Shown here: positions 26,749-35,846 of the stretch, in pieces
How the letters are laid out: each line of letters starts with the position of its first letter
How positions within the stretch are numbered: position 1 is the first letter of the stretch
Assembly: GCF_013177675.1 (NCBI RefSeq)
Contig: NZ_CP042652.1
Location: forward strand, 1,922,001 to 1,986,000
Direction: 5' to 3'
Source: Arcobacter acticola
GTDB lineage: Bacteria; Campylobacterota; Campylobacteria; Campylobacterales; Arcobacteraceae
Length of the DNA stretch: 64,000 bases
Notes under the pieces: model-generated
Database searches by the model: none
The model's input: only the letters and a program-made list of their open reading frames with translations
What the model was told of the DNA's origin: nothing
Made by a program: the position numbers and the translations under genes

Positions 26749-27219
26749 ATGTCTGGTAAAATTATAAAACTTCTTATTTCAAAAGATCCACAAAGTACTA
26801 TGATAAACGTAAATCAAATGGTTTTAGAAATTGATAAAGGAATATTTGGAGATAGATATTATAATCAAATAGGAACTTTCTCAAATAAAGAAACTATTGA
26901 ACCTGATAGCCATGTAACTTTAATAGAATTAGAAAAGATAACTGCCTTAAATGAAGAGCATAACTTAAATATTACAGCAGAAGATTTTAGAAGAAATATT
27001 GTTGTAACAAATTGCGATTTAAACTCACTTGTAGGAAAAGAATTTCAAATAGGCGAAGTTGTATTAAAAGGTATTAGACTTTGCGAACCTTGTAAATATT
27101 TAAGTGATAAAATAAATGAAAAAAAAGCATTAACTGAAATGGTTCATAAAGCAGGTCTTAGAGCCCAAATTATCAAAGGTGGAAGTATTGATTTAAATTC
27201 ACAAGTAGAAGTTAAATAA
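26749..27219 (+). CDS. MOSC domain protein
   Basis: A compact 156-residue MOSC (molybdenum cofactor sulfurase C-terminal) domain. FGDRYYNQIGTFS and DFRRNIVVTNCDLNSLVGKEFQIGEVVLKG are family blocks, and the conserved Cys lies in LCEPCKYL. MOSC proteins carry sulfur or bind molybdenum cofactor. I choose ATG 26749 (AAAAAAGGAATC upstream) over an in-frame ATG at 26698 with no ribosome site. Unlike the MOSC gene at 11365-12063, it is intact. Confidence 0.85.
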   Translation: MSGKIIKLLISKDPQSTMINVNQMVLEIDKGIFGDRYYNQIGTFSNKETIEPDSHVTLIELEKITALNEEHNLNITAEDFRRNIVVTNCDLNSLVGKEFQIGEVVLKGIRLCEPCKYLSDKINEKKALTEMVHKAGLRAQIIKGGSIDLNSQVEVK

Positions 27220-27235
27220 CTTCTGCTTGATAGCT

Positions 27236-28507
27236 TTACTTTTTAATCTCAAAACCACTTTTTATAATATCAATTCCATATTTATTTCTTAATTTTTGCA
27301 TTTGATTTGTCAAAGCTCTTTTTTTTGTATCATTTTCATATTCAAAAAGATTATAAGTATATTCATTTACCTTTGCAAAATTTGAAACTGTAATATTTAA
27401 CTGAATAATTCCATGAGTTTTATGGTTATCTGTACTTTCAAAGAGTTTTACCATTTCATTTTTGAAGTCCATTTCATTAAAAATTCTATTTACATTTATA
27501 TAGTTTTTTGATTTAACTTTATATTCATATCTTATTAAAATGGCATAGGTAAGTGGATTTACATTTGCTTTTTTTACTAAAAAGCATAGATATCTACAAA
27601 GTATCATTACTCTTCTTTTTAACTCAACTCTATCAAAAATAACATCAAAAGTTCGCCCTATTCCTATTGATTTTTTTTCTCGCTCTATGGTGAGTTTATT
27701 ATCTCTAATTCCGCAAACACGATTGTATAAATCAATTCCTGGTTGTTTCCAAGAGTAAAAAAGTTTTTGATTTTTTTTAATATCTCCAAGGGTTTTAATT
27801 CCATAACCTTTTAGTCTTTCTTGAAAAGCTTTTCCAATACCTGGAAACTCTTTGATTGGAATATCTTTTATAAAATTTCCAATATTATCAACACTTACAT
27901 ATTTAACCCCATCTGGTTTTGCATATTCAGTTATTAGTTTTGAAAGATACTTTGTATTTGCAATTCCTATTGAAATGGGAAGTTTTAGCTCATCATATAT
28001 TTTTTTCTTCAAATAATATGCAAAAGCTACCACTTCACTTTCATCTATATAACCACTTACATCTCCAAAAAATTCATCAATAGAAAATTGTTCAACAAGG
28101 GGTATTTCTTTTATTAAAAGTTCTTTTAATTTTGTTGATAATTCATGATACAAAGGATAGTTTGGTGGAAGCATTTTTAAGTGTGGACATAAAGTTAAAG
28201 CTTCATTTACACTCATAGCTGTTTTTACTCCAAAAGCTCTTGCTTCATATGATGATGTTGTTATTATCCCTCTTATTTTTCCATTTTCATCTACAAAATA
28301 CTCTTTGAAAGTTTTTTGACCTTCATTGGTAAGAATTGTACTTACAAAGGCACCACTATTTTCTGAGATTTTTCTAATCTCTTTTTTTGATGAAAAAATA
28401 TTAAGATTACTTCTTCCTCCAACCGCAACTGGAATATGAAACAAACTATCATCTATAGTTCTGTGAGCAGAAACAAAAAAGCAATCTAAATCTAAGTGAA
28501 TGAACAT
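27236..28507 (-). CDS. dinB: Y-family DNA polymerase (Pol IV / DinB-like)
   Basis: The Y-family palm is clear in this 423-residue protein. FIHLDLDCFFVSA supplies the first metal Asp and the steric-gate region. TSSYEARAFGVKTAMS follows, and FSIDEFFGDVSGY carries the SIDE pair. An HhH segment (FPGIGKAFQERLKGYGIKTLGDI) and a little-finger domain (SIGIGRTF onward) follow. It performs error-prone translesion synthesis. No LexA-like box was seen upstream, as expected in Campylobacterota. There is an insertion relative to DinB between residues 30 and 90, so UmuC-like naming is possible. Confidence 0.85.
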   Translation of the reverse strand: MFIHLDLDCFFVSAHRTIDDSLFHIPVAVGGRSNLNIFSSKKEIRKISENSGAFVSTILTNEGQKTFKEYFVDENGKIRGIITTSSYEARAFGVKTAMSVNEALTLCPHLKMLPPNYPLYHELSTKLKELLIKEIPLVEQFSIDEFFGDVSGYIDESEVVAFAYYLKKKIYDELKLPISIGIANTKYLSKLITEYAKPDGVKYVSVDNIGNFIKDIPIKEFPGIGKAFQERLKGYGIKTLGDIKKNQKLFYSWKQPGIDLYNRVCGIRDNKLTIEREKKSIGIGRTFDVIFDRVELKRRVMILCRYLCFLVKKANVNPLTYAILIRYEYKVKSKNYINVNRIFNEMDFKNEMVKLFESTDNHKTHGIIQLNITVSNFAKVNEYTYNLFEYENDTKKRALTNQMQKLRNKYGIDIIKSGFEIKK

Positions 28508-29011
28508 AATGCCATTTTATACTATTTTTAATATGAACTGCCATTATATTTCATTTTGCAATATTTATTTTAAACTTTTATTTATCTTATTTTTAAGGTT
28601 TTTAAACTATTATATTAGATTATACTTTGTATAACTAAGGAGAGAAAAATGAAAAAACTAGGTCTACTATTATTATGTTTGAGTAGCTTGTCATTTGCTG
28701 CTGAATATGATCCTGTAAGGGGAGAAATGTTATCACTATCTTGTACTTCATGTCATGGAAGTGAAGGAAAATCTGAAGCTATTACACCATATATTGCTGG
28801 TATGGGTAAAACAAATATGTACCAAATTTTATTAGATTGAACCCTCTGAATAAAATCACTTTTACAACTTAATTCCAAGATTCAGTGTTTTCTTAAAATT
28901 TAAAATCTACTTTTTAAGATATTTTTTAATTTCTTTAATCTTTTAACTAAGTTTAGTCACTTTCCCCCTCTAGTAAATAGCTCAATATAGCTATATATTC
29001 CTATTTTCATA

Positions 29012-29992
29012 CTATTCACACCTTTGTATCAGATTTGGCATTCGTCTTAAATTATAAGCGGCTGCTATTAGAAATACATGTTGACTATTTTTATGTAGTC
29101 CAAGATATTTAGTTTCTGTATATTTCATTAGTTTTTTAATAAAAGCAAATGGTAATTCAACCAGTGCTCTTACTTTTGAGAATTTAGTATTATTTTTTGA
29201 TTGTTTAGTTCTTAGTTTAGATTGTCCTCTTACTCTTCTTTCAGTAATACCATTGAATATACCTTTTGAACGTAATGTTCTTTTTCTCTCTTGTGACATG
29301 TATCCACTATCAGCGAATACTGCTTTAGTCTCATCTTTTGTGAGAGTATCAAACTGTGTTGAGTCATGAGTCTTTGCTGTGGTTGTTATTACTTCTTTTA
29401 TAATAGAGTTCGTATCAGTTGCAATATGTATTTTATAGCCATGATGCTTTCTTCCTCTTTTTGAAGTATAACTTGCATCTTCATCATTTGCTTTATTTGA
29501 AATAGTTTTACCATTCTCATCTTTTCTTTTTTTTGGTTCACTTGAGTGAATAAGTGTTGCATCTACAAGTGTTCCTTCATTAAGTATGAGATTATTTTTT
29601 ATCATGCTATTTTTTACTTCTAGGAATATAGATTCTAGAAGATTGTTTTTTATTAATGCGTTTCTAAACTTACAGATAGTTGTCTCATCAGGAATAGTAT
29701 CGTCTTCTTTAATATCAAGAAACTTTCTAAAAGATATACGGTCATGAATAAGTTCTTCTGTAAGAGGATCACTTAAACCATACCAGCTTTGTAAAAACAA
29801 AGCTCCAACTAGAATATTTACAGGAATTGATGGTCTTCCTTGTTTCCCCTTATTAGGTTTATAGATGCTTTTTTCGATTAGAAGTTTTTCAATTTGCTCA
29901 AAAGGTATAAGTTCTTTCATCTCTGAAAGAAATTTTGTACTCTTTTTACCACCTTTATACTCTAGTGCATAATCGAAAAAACTTGTTTGCAT
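29012..29992 (-). CDS. IS5 family transposase (DDE)
   Basis: This 326-residue transposase has an N-terminal DUF772-like segment (GRPSIPVNILVGALFLQ, SFRKFLDI, PDETTICKFRN). The DDE triad lies in LVDATL, FADSGYM and ALVELPFAF. The KHHGYKIHIATD block is typical of the IS5 group. It is intact from ATG to stop and therefore probably active. It shares only the family motifs with the transposase at 45986-47017. Confidence 0.92.
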   Translation of the reverse strand: MQTSFFDYALEYKGGKKSTKFLSEMKELIPFEQIEKLLIEKSIYKPNKGKQGRPSIPVNILVGALFLQSWYGLSDPLTEELIHDRISFRKFLDIKEDDTIPDETTICKFRNALIKNNLLESIFLEVKNSMIKNNLILNEGTLVDATLIHSSEPKKRKDENGKTISNKANDEDASYTSKRGRKHHGYKIHIATDTNSIIKEVITTTAKTHDSTQFDTLTKDETKAVFADSGYMSQERKRTLRSKGIFNGITERRVRGQSKLRTKQSKNNTKFSKVRALVELPFAFIKKLMKYTETKYLGLHKNSQHVFLIAAAYNLRRMPNLIQRCE

Positions 29993-30045
29993 GATTCTTA
30001 CCTCAGATATATAATTCTTTTTAGTATATCTATTTTATCAAATTA

Positions 30046-30074
30046 CCTCTGAATTCTTATTGTTTATTCAGAGG
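30046..30074. repeat. internal hairpin in the right end of the IS
   Basis: CCTCTGAAT (30046-30054) and ATTCAGAGG (30066-30074) form a 9-bp stem overlapping the right terminal repeat. It lies upstream of the transposase start and could impede read-through transcription or translation into it. Confidence 0.6.
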
Positions 30075-30201
30075 GTTCGATTATAAAAGTGGTAAAAGAA
30101 CTGAAACTATGATGCAAAAACATGCAAAAGGTTTTAGTGATGAAGAGTTAGAACAAATTGCTTACTACTTTTCAAATATTAAAAGATAGAAAGGATACAA
30201 G

Positions 30202-31485
30202 ATGATGAATAGAAGAACTTTTAATAAAATACTTTTAGGAACAACAGCACTATCTTTTGTTACATGTGCAAGTATTGCAGATACGAAACTTCCTGCTAAT
30301 AAAAAAAGAGTTGTAATTGTTGGAGGTGGATTTGGTGGTGCAACTGCTGCTAAATATCTAAAAAAATTTAGTCCTGATACTGAAGTTATTTTAATTGAAC
30401 AAAATAAAGATTATTATACTTGTCCATTTAGTAATACAGTAATTGCAGGAATGAATAAAATTGATTATATAAAACATGACTATAAAACTTTAGAAGAAAA
30501 ATACAAAATTATTGTAAGACATGAAAAAGTTGCAAAAGTTGACGGAACTATAAATAGTGTTATTTTAGAAAATGGAGAGATTATCCCTTATACTAAAGCT
30601 ATTGTAGCACCTGGAATTGATTTTAAATATGATAAAGGTTATATTGAAGGCTCAGAAGCATATGCACCTCATGCATATAAAGCAGGAGAGCAAACTGTAC
30701 TTTTAAGTGAGCAATTACAAAATATGAAAGATGGTGGAACATTTGTAATGGTAGCACCTAATAATCCATTTAGATGTCCTCCTGGACCTTATGAAAGAGT
30801 TTCTTTAGTTGCTCACTATTTAAAACATAATAAACCAAACTCTAAAATTATAATTCTGGACCAAAAAAACAAATTCTCTAAACAAGGATTATTCCAAGAG
30901 GGTTGGGAAAAACTTTATAAAGATATGATTGACTGGAGAAGCGTTGAATTTGGTGGAAAAGTTATCTCTGTAAATCCTAAAACAAAAGTTATAAAAACAG
31001 ATGATGGTGATGTAATTGCTGATGTACTTAACTATATTCCAGAACAAAAAGCTGGAAAACTTGCATTTGATTCAGGACTTGTAGATGGTGATTGGTGTCC
31101 AATTAATACTAAAACATTTGAATCAAAACTGGTAAAAAATGTTTATGTAATTGGTGATGCATGTATTGCTGGTCCTATGCCAAAATCTGGATTCTCAGCA
31201 AACTCACAAGGGAAAATTGCAGCACTTCAAATTTCTAGGATTTTAGTAGATTTACCTCTTGTAAATCCTCCAAAACTTGCTAACACTTGTTATAGTTTAG
31301 TAGCTCCAAACTATGGTATTTCAGTTGCTGCTGTTTATGAAGCACATGATAATGAAATAGTTGATTTAAAAAGTTTAGGAGCAGGTGGATTAAGTCCTTC
31401 ATATGCTGATGAAAGTATCAGAATGCAAGAAGCTGAATATGCTATTGGTTGGTATAAAAACCAAATGTCTGATATATTTAGATAA
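30202..31485 (+). CDS. fccB: sulfide dehydrogenase flavoprotein subunit (FccB-like)
   Basis: This 427-residue periplasmic FAD protein oxidises sulfide and passes electrons to the cytochrome subunit. A twin-arginine-like signal (NRRTFNKILLG) precedes the FAD-binding motif VVIVGGGFGGATAAKYL (about 37-53). Redox/active-site Cys are in YTCPFSN, RCPPGPYERVS and ANTCYS. The C-terminal FCSD-type domain has APNYGISVAAVYE. Its cytochrome partner is disrupted by an IS just upstream, which should uncouple the enzyme and may also block transcription. AAGGA is 6 bases before ATG. Confidence 0.9.
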   Translation: MMNRRTFNKILLGTTALSFVTCASIADTKLPANKKRVVIVGGGFGGATAAKYLKKFSPDTEVILIEQNKDYYTCPFSNTVIAGMNKIDYIKHDYKTLEEKYKIIVRHEKVAKVDGTINSVILENGEIIPYTKAIVAPGIDFKYDKGYIEGSEAYAPHAYKAGEQTVLLSEQLQNMKDGGTFVMVAPNNPFRCPPGPYERVSLVAHYLKHNKPNSKIIILDQKNKFSKQGLFQEGWEKLYKDMIDWRSVEFGGKVISVNPKTKVIKTDDGDVIADVLNYIPEQKAGKLAFDSGLVDGDWCPINTKTFESKLVKNVYVIGDACIAGPMPKSGFSANSQGKIAALQISRILVDLPLVNPPKLANTCYSLVAPNYGISVAAVYEAHDNEIVDLKSLGAGGLSPSYADESIRMQEAEYAIGWYKNQMSDIFR

Positions 31486-31497
31486 ATTTAATTTGAT

Positions 31498-31523
31498 AAA
31501 TAAGACACTTTTGTGTCTTATTT
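31498..31523. terminator. terminator after fccB
   Basis: An 11-bp perfect stem (AAATAAGACAC and complement) with a TTTT loop, serving the convergent fccB and the small periplasmic gene. Confidence 0.85.
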
Positions 31524-31764
31524 ACTTAGTTATATATTGAATAATTTGTTGTGGTGCTTCACCAATTTTTACAACATTTGGCTCTTCAATTAAATCTCTT
31601 TTATCTCTATTTAATCCAAAAGTAACTTCGTAATCTCCACTAGGACAAGAGATGATACTCTTAGCTTCACTTAATTTCAACTCTTTACAACCATCAAAAC
31701 TATTATTTGAGGCTGCAAACAAAGTTGATGCAGCAATAATCAAAAATAATGATATTTTTTTCAT
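31522..31764 (-). CDS. small periplasmic hypothetical protein
   Basis: This 80-residue protein has a clear signal peptide (MKKISLFLIIAASTLFAAS) and a short mature part with two Cys (FDGCKELKLS, SIISCPSGDYEVTFG) that could form a disulfide. No family recognised. Its stop lies next to the shared terminator. It is 9 bases downstream of the 64-residue gene on the same strand, so they are likely one transcript. Confidence 0.7.
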   Translation of the reverse strand: MKKISLFLIIAASTLFAASNNSFDGCKELKLSEAKSIISCPSGDYEVTFGLNRDKRDLIEEPNVVKIGEAPQQIIQYITK

Positions 31765-31773
31765 ATTAATACA

Positions 31774-31968
31774 CTATTTATTTAAAGGATTGATTAACTC
31801 TTCAAACCATTTATTAGCGTCTTCAACTGTCTCAAATCTTTTTGATTTTGCAACTTGGTCTTTACCTTCGTAGAATCTTACTCTAATTCCATCTTCTACA
31901 TGGTCAATTTTTGTTCTTGTGATTTTTGATAAGTTTAAATAAACTCTTTCATTTAATTTTACAAACAT
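31774..31968 (-). CDS. small hypothetical protein
   Basis: The protein of about 64 residues begins MFVKLNERVYLNLSKITRTK and has a beta-rich pattern with VRFYEGKDQVAKSKRFETVE, then a short helix. ATG 31968 is preferred to an in-frame GTG at 31980 because GTGAGA lies at ribosome-site distance. Resembles small proteins of unknown function in related genomes; possibly OB/SH3-like, which is a guess. Confidence 0.65.
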   Translation of the reverse strand: MFVKLNERVYLNLSKITRTKIDHVEDGIRVRFYEGKDQVAKSKRFETVEDANKWFEELINPLNK

Positions 31969-32016
31969 TTTCGTTCTCACTTTCTTTTGATTTTGTACAT
32001 TTTACTTGAATTATCT

Positions 32017-33039
32017 TTAAATCCAACAAACACCTGAAAGATTTATATTTACAAAAATTTTATCTCCTGGAAGTAATGCTTGTTTTTTCATCTCTTCTCT
32101 AGTAATTTTACTATTAAAATTCATTCCACTAATAGAAAATTCTACTAATAAATGATTTTCATTTGTTTGTTGATAAATAGAGCAAACCGTTGCCACAAGA
32201 GTGTTTTCATTTTGCATTTCATCACAATCTTTTCTACAAATATCAATATGTTCAGTATTTATCATCATTACTGAATCTCTTTTCTTTGATTCACTATTTG
32301 CTATAGTTAATCTTTGACCATCTGAAAAAACTTTTACAAGATTTCCTTCTTTATTTTTTTCCCATGGAGCAAAAAGAAGATTTACACTACCATTTTCCAC
32401 AAGATTTCCTTGAAATAATGCGATCCTTCTATCACAAATATGATTTAACCAATTATGATCGTGACTTGAAATAAAAATAGTTGTGTTGTATTTTTGTTTT
32501 GCAGTTAATATTGCTTCTTTTATAAGTTGTGCTGAATTTGTGTCAACACCCGCTGTTGGTTCATCTAAAATCAATACCTTTGGCTTTAAAATCAATCTTG
32601 CAGCAAGGGCCACTCTTTGGGATTCTCCACCTGAGAGTTGACTCCATTTTCTATTGGCAAAATTTGTATCTAATCCTACTAATTCTAATGCCTCATAAAC
32701 TTTTTCTTTTAAGTTATCCGTATCATTTCTTAGTTTTAATCCATAAGCAATATTATCAAATACTGTTCTTTTTAAAAGATAAGGATTTTGAGGAACTATT
32801 ACTATACTCTGTTTTGTTTCTAAATCAATTTTTTTATTGCAAATACCATTAAATGATATTTCGCCTTTTGTTGGTTTACAAATAAAAGAGAGTAATGAAA
32901 AAAGCGTAGATTTTCCACTACCATTAGGTCCAAAGAAACCAATAATTTGGTTTTCTTCTAAATATAGTGTATCAACACTAAGCACTTTTTTACCATCATA
33001 ATATTGTTCAATATAATTCAGTTCATATAAGTTACTCAT
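32017..33039 (-). CDS. tupC: tungstate ABC transporter ATPase with C-terminal TOBE domain
   Basis: This 340-residue ATPase has Walker A GPNGSGKST, signature LSGGESQRVALAA, Walker B VLILDEP and H-loop SSHDH. A TOBE-like oxyanion-binding extension begins about residue 230, as in ModC/TupC. The start at 33039 overlaps the permease stop (ATGA) and is preferred over an ATG three codons upstream. It is the last gene of the formate/tungsten island and powers import of tungstate for the Fdh cofactor. An unusual Cys cluster (CRKDC) lies between ATPase and TOBE. Confidence 0.92.
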   Translation of the reverse strand: MSNLYELNYIEQYYDGKKVLSVDTLYLEENQIIGFFGPNGSGKSTLFSLLSFICKPTKGEISFNGICNKKIDLETKQSIVIVPQNPYLLKRTVFDNIAYGLKLRNDTDNLKEKVYEALELVGLDTNFANRKWSQLSGGESQRVALAARLILKPKVLILDEPTAGVDTNSAQLIKEAILTAKQKYNTTIFISSHDHNWLNHICDRRIALFQGNLVENGSVNLLFAPWEKNKEGNLVKVFSDGQRLTIANSESKKRDSVMMINTEHIDICRKDCDEMQNENTLVATVCSIYQQTNENHLLVEFSISGMNFNSKITREEMKKQALLPGDKIFVNINLSGVCWI

Positions 33040-33731
33040 TGATTCCATTTCCTTTTTAATACAGATAAAGCAATATTAACCATCAAAGCAACTGCAAATA
33101 AAACTAAACCAAGTGCAATACCTGTTACAAACTCACCTTTACCCGTTTCAAGTGCGATTGCAGTTGTGATTGTTCTTGTATGGTATTTTATATTTCCACC
33201 AACCATCATAGAAATACCAACTTCTGTGATAATTCGTCCATAAGCAGTCATAGCAGCTGTCATAAGACCAAATCTTGCTTCTATTAGAGTTCCTATTAAA
33301 ATTTGATAAGAATTTGCTCCTAAGCCTTTTAAAGAGGTATATAATCTCTTATCAACAGCTTCTACTTGGCTTGCAGTTAATGCAATAATAATAGGAAGAC
33401 CTAAAACTATTTGACCCATTATTATGGCTTGTTGGGAAAAAAGTAAATTATACTCTCCCAAAGGTCCTACTTGGGAAAGCATTGTATATGCAATTAATCC
33501 AATTACAACCGTTGGCAAAGCTAAAAAGGTATCTACAATTGTTCGAATAATTGTTTTACCTGGAAATTGATAATATCCAAGTAAAAAACCCAAGGGTAGA
33601 CCTATTATTAAACTAATCATTAATGATAATGAGGAAACTGTAACTGTTACACTAATTGCTGAGTAAACACTTTCGTTTCCTGACGTAAGAAGATCAATCG
33701 CTTCATTGAAGCCATCTGTAAAAAGATTCAT
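33036..33731 (-). CDS. tupB: tungstate ABC transporter permease
   Basis: A 231-residue membrane subunit with five to six helices and the permease EAA-type loop (LYTSLKGLGANSYQILIGTLI). Sequence features such as PLGFLLGYY and LALPTVVIGLIAY match TupB/ModB-type permeases. It lies between tupA and tupC with tight spacing and a four-base overlap with tupC. Confidence 0.92.
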   Translation of the reverse strand: MNLFTDGFNEAIDLLTSGNESVYSAISVTVTVSSLSLMISLIIGLPLGFLLGYYQFPGKTIIRTIVDTFLALPTVVIGLIAYTMLSQVGPLGEYNLLFSQQAIIMGQIVLGLPIIIALTASQVEAVDKRLYTSLKGLGANSYQILIGTLIEARFGLMTAAMTAYGRIITEVGISMMVGGNIKYHTRTITTAIALETGKGEFVTGIALGLVLFAVALMVNIALSVLKRKWNQ

Positions 33732-33765
33732 TCTATAAACTAACCCTAACCCTTGGAATTTTTAT

Positions 33766-34581
33766 TTATTTACTTGCGTTTGGTGTAAATAATGTTTTAT
33801 CTAATAATTTAAAATCACCAATGAATTTTTGTGTTTCAGGTTTTATTAACCAATCACTAAAGCTTTGTGCTAATTCTAATTTTACATTTGGACATTTAGC
33901 TTTGTTAACTGGAATAACACTATATTGATTAAATAAAGTTTTATCTTTTTCAACAACAATTTTCATTTTATTATCAGCTCCTTTTTGAGCTTCATATTTA
34001 ATCCATGTACCTCTATCTGTCATTGTATATCCATTTTTTTCAGCAGCCATATTAATAGTAGTTAGCATACCTTGACCTGTTTGAATATACCATAAATCAG
34101 TTTCTGGAATAACTTGTGAAGCATCTTTCCAAAGTGATAATTCTTTTTTATGCGTTCCTGAATCATCACCTCTTGATAAGAAGTTTGCTTTTGAATCTTT
34201 AATTATTTTTAAAGCTTCAACTGTACCTTTACCACTTACATGAGCAGGATCTGCAATTGGTCCAACAATAATAAAGTCATTGTACATAACTTCTTTTCTA
34301 TCAATTCCAAAGCCACTTTCAACAAGTTTTTTTTCAGCAGCAGGTGCATGAACTAATAAAACATCAACATCACAATTTTCACCCATTTTAAGTGCTTTTC
34401 CTGTTCCTGTTGCTACCCATTTAAGATTAGTTCCTGTTTCTTTTTCAAACTGTGGTGCTAAATAATCTAATAATCCAGTGTCATCTGTGCTTGTTGTTGT
34501 TGCCATCATTAAAGAATCAGCTGATAAACTCATAGCTAATAGTGCAGATAGTCCTACTGATAATAAAGTTTTTCTAATCAT
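33766..34581 (-). CDS. tupA: tungstate-binding periplasmic protein
   Basis: This 271-residue protein has a signal peptide (RKTLLSVGLSALLAMSLSAD) followed by the TupA hallmark LMMATTTSTDDTGLLDYL, whose TTTS loop binds the oxyanion. DVDVLLVHAPAAEKKLV and SRGDDSGTHKKEL are also diagnostic of TupA over ModA. It captures tungstate with high affinity. Placement next to moeA and the formate dehydrogenase genes suggests that the enzyme uses W-bis-MGD. Confidence 0.95.
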   Translation of the reverse strand: MIRKTLLSVGLSALLAMSLSADSLMMATTTSTDDTGLLDYLAPQFEKETGTNLKWVATGTGKALKMGENCDVDVLLVHAPAAEKKLVESGFGIDRKEVMYNDFIIVGPIADPAHVSGKGTVEALKIIKDSKANFLSRGDDSGTHKKELSLWKDASQVIPETDLWYIQTGQGMLTTINMAAEKNGYTMTDRGTWIKYEAQKGADNKMKIVVEKDKTLFNQYSVIPVNKAKCPNVKLELAQSFSDWLIKPETQKFIGDFKLLDKTLFTPNASK

Positions 34582-34598
34582 TTTTTATTTCCCTTTTA

Positions 34599-35846
34599 TT
34601 AATTAAATATATTTGTTTCTTGCGCTGTTGATTTGTTATTGAATTTAATAACATACACTTCTTGCCCCACATCAATAGATGATGTACTTTCTTTTGTTAC
34701 AAGAATAGAATTACTCTCATATAAAGCTGTTATCATTCCTGATCCATATTTATTGTTTCTAGTGACTTTAAAACCTCCATTTTCAAGTTTACCAAGGACA
34801 ATATTCACTCTCCCTGCTTTTGTTTTAAATTGCTCATGATTCATAGCAAAGGCTGTTTCATGATAAATATTTTCATTTCCTTGGATTTTATTTAAAATAG
34901 GAATTGCAAATAAATAAATATTAACCATTGCAGTTAGTGGATTTCCAGGAAGACAAATAACAAGAGTCTTGTCCATCTTTCCCATCATAATAGGACGACC
35001 AGGTTTTATATTTACTCCATGAAATGCTGTTTGTAAACCATTTTGTAAAAAAGCTTCTCCTACAAAGTCAGCATCTCCCATAGAAATACCTCCACTTGTA
35101 ATAATTACATCATAATTTTTTAGATTTTTTATATAGTTTTTTGAGTCTTCAAGATTATCAGGAATTACTCCACAATAAGTTGCATCAAAACCTTTTTCTT
35201 TTAGTTGAGAAATTAAAGCAAATGAATTACAGTTATAAATTTCTTCCTCATCTGCTCTTTCCCATGGCTCTTTTATTTCATTTCCAGTTGATAAAACTGC
35301 AATTGAAATTTTTCTAAAAACTTCAATCATTACTAAACCTTGAGAAGCTAAAAGAGTAATATGAGATGAGTTTATTTCTTCACCTTTTCTAAATAATACA
35401 TTGCCCTCTTTTTGCTCTTCTCCTTTTAGTCTTAAGTTTGCACCTTTTTTGATATCAGAGGGAATTTTTACTGTTTTTTCTGTCACATCAAAACAGTTTT
35501 CAATAGGAACAATAGTATCAACATCAGAAGGAACTTTAGCTCCTGTCATGATTTTATAACACTCATTTTTTAAAAGTGATTCTTTTACTTTTTCACCTTT
35601 ATCACCTGCAAATATAGTTTTATTTATACTTAAAACTTTTCCTGCATCTTCAAATTTAACAGCAAATCCATCCATTGCAGAATTATTAAAAGAAGGTAGA
35701 TTTTTTACACAAACTACATCCTTTGCAATTATTCTTCCTATTGCTTCACCAATAGAAATCATTTCTGTAAAAGTTGTAGCAATTGATAAATCCAAACTCT
35801 TTTTTACGGCATCCGTAAAATCTAAAAAATTCATTTTCTCAGCCAT
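34599..35846 (-). CDS. moeA: molybdopterin molybdotransferase
   Basis: This 415-residue protein inserts Mo or W into adenylylated molybdopterin. Visible blocks are PSFNNSAMDGFAV, KIMTGAKVPSDVDTIVPIE, LSTGNEIKEP, TSGGISMGDADFV, and GRPIMMGK followed by CLPGNPLTAMV. All are characteristic. It is placed immediately upstream of tupA and probably serves as the tungsten-specific copy for this island; another MoeA may exist elsewhere. Its ATG follows the NifS-like stop by one base, with AAGGAAATT upstream. Confidence 0.95.
   Translation of the reverse strand: MAEKMNFLDFTDAVKKSLDLSIATTFTEMISIGEAIGRIIAKDVVCVKNLPSFNNSAMDGFAVKFEDAGKVLSINKTIFAGDKGEKVKESLLKNECYKIMTGAKVPSDVDTIVPIENCFDVTEKTVKIPSDIKKGANLRLKGEEQKEGNVLFRKGEEINSSHITLLASQGLVMIEVFRKISIAVLSTGNEIKEPWERADEEEIYNCNSFALISQLKEKGFDATYCGVIPDNLEDSKNYIKNLKNYDVIITSGGISMGDADFVGEAFLQNGLQTAFHGVNIKPGRPIMMGKMDKTLVICLPGNPLTAMVNIYLFAIPILNKIQGNENIYHETAFAMNHEQFKTKAGRVNIVLGKLENGGFKVTRNNKYGSGMITALYESNSILVTKESTSSIDVGQEVYVIKFNNKSTAQETNIFN

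Larger units (their letters stand above)
28839..30078 (-). mobile_element. IS5-type insertion sequence, 1,240 bp, TSD GATT
   Basis: Perfect 16-bp terminal inverted repeats (GAACCCTCTGAATAAA at the left, its complement at 30063-30078) are flanked by GATT at 28835-28838 and 30079-30082. One transposase fills the element on the minus strand. The clean repeats and exact target duplication indicate a recent insertion. The right end also contains an internal inverted copy of the tip (30046-30054). Confidence 0.93.
28649..30189 (+). pseudogene. fccA: fccA-like monoheme cytochrome c gene split by an IS element
   Basis: The left part (28649-28838) encodes a signal peptide and the heme motif CTSCHG up to YQILLD. 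After the IS and a GATT duplicate, 30083-30189 resumes in frame as YKSGKRTETMMQKHAKGFSD and ends IAYYFSNIKR. Removing the IS and one GATT restores a cytochrome of about 98 residues. The axial Met should lie in the second part (the ETMM segment), so the remaining 63-codon ORF cannot make a complete cytochrome. The gene precedes fccB, forming a flavocytochrome c sulfide dehydrogenase operon that is now broken. Confidence 0.88.

Noticed and set aside
32017-33039. Molybdate (ModABC) rather than tungstate transporter
   Set aside because: The binding protein has the TupA TTTS motif and TupA-specific blocks, not ModA features.
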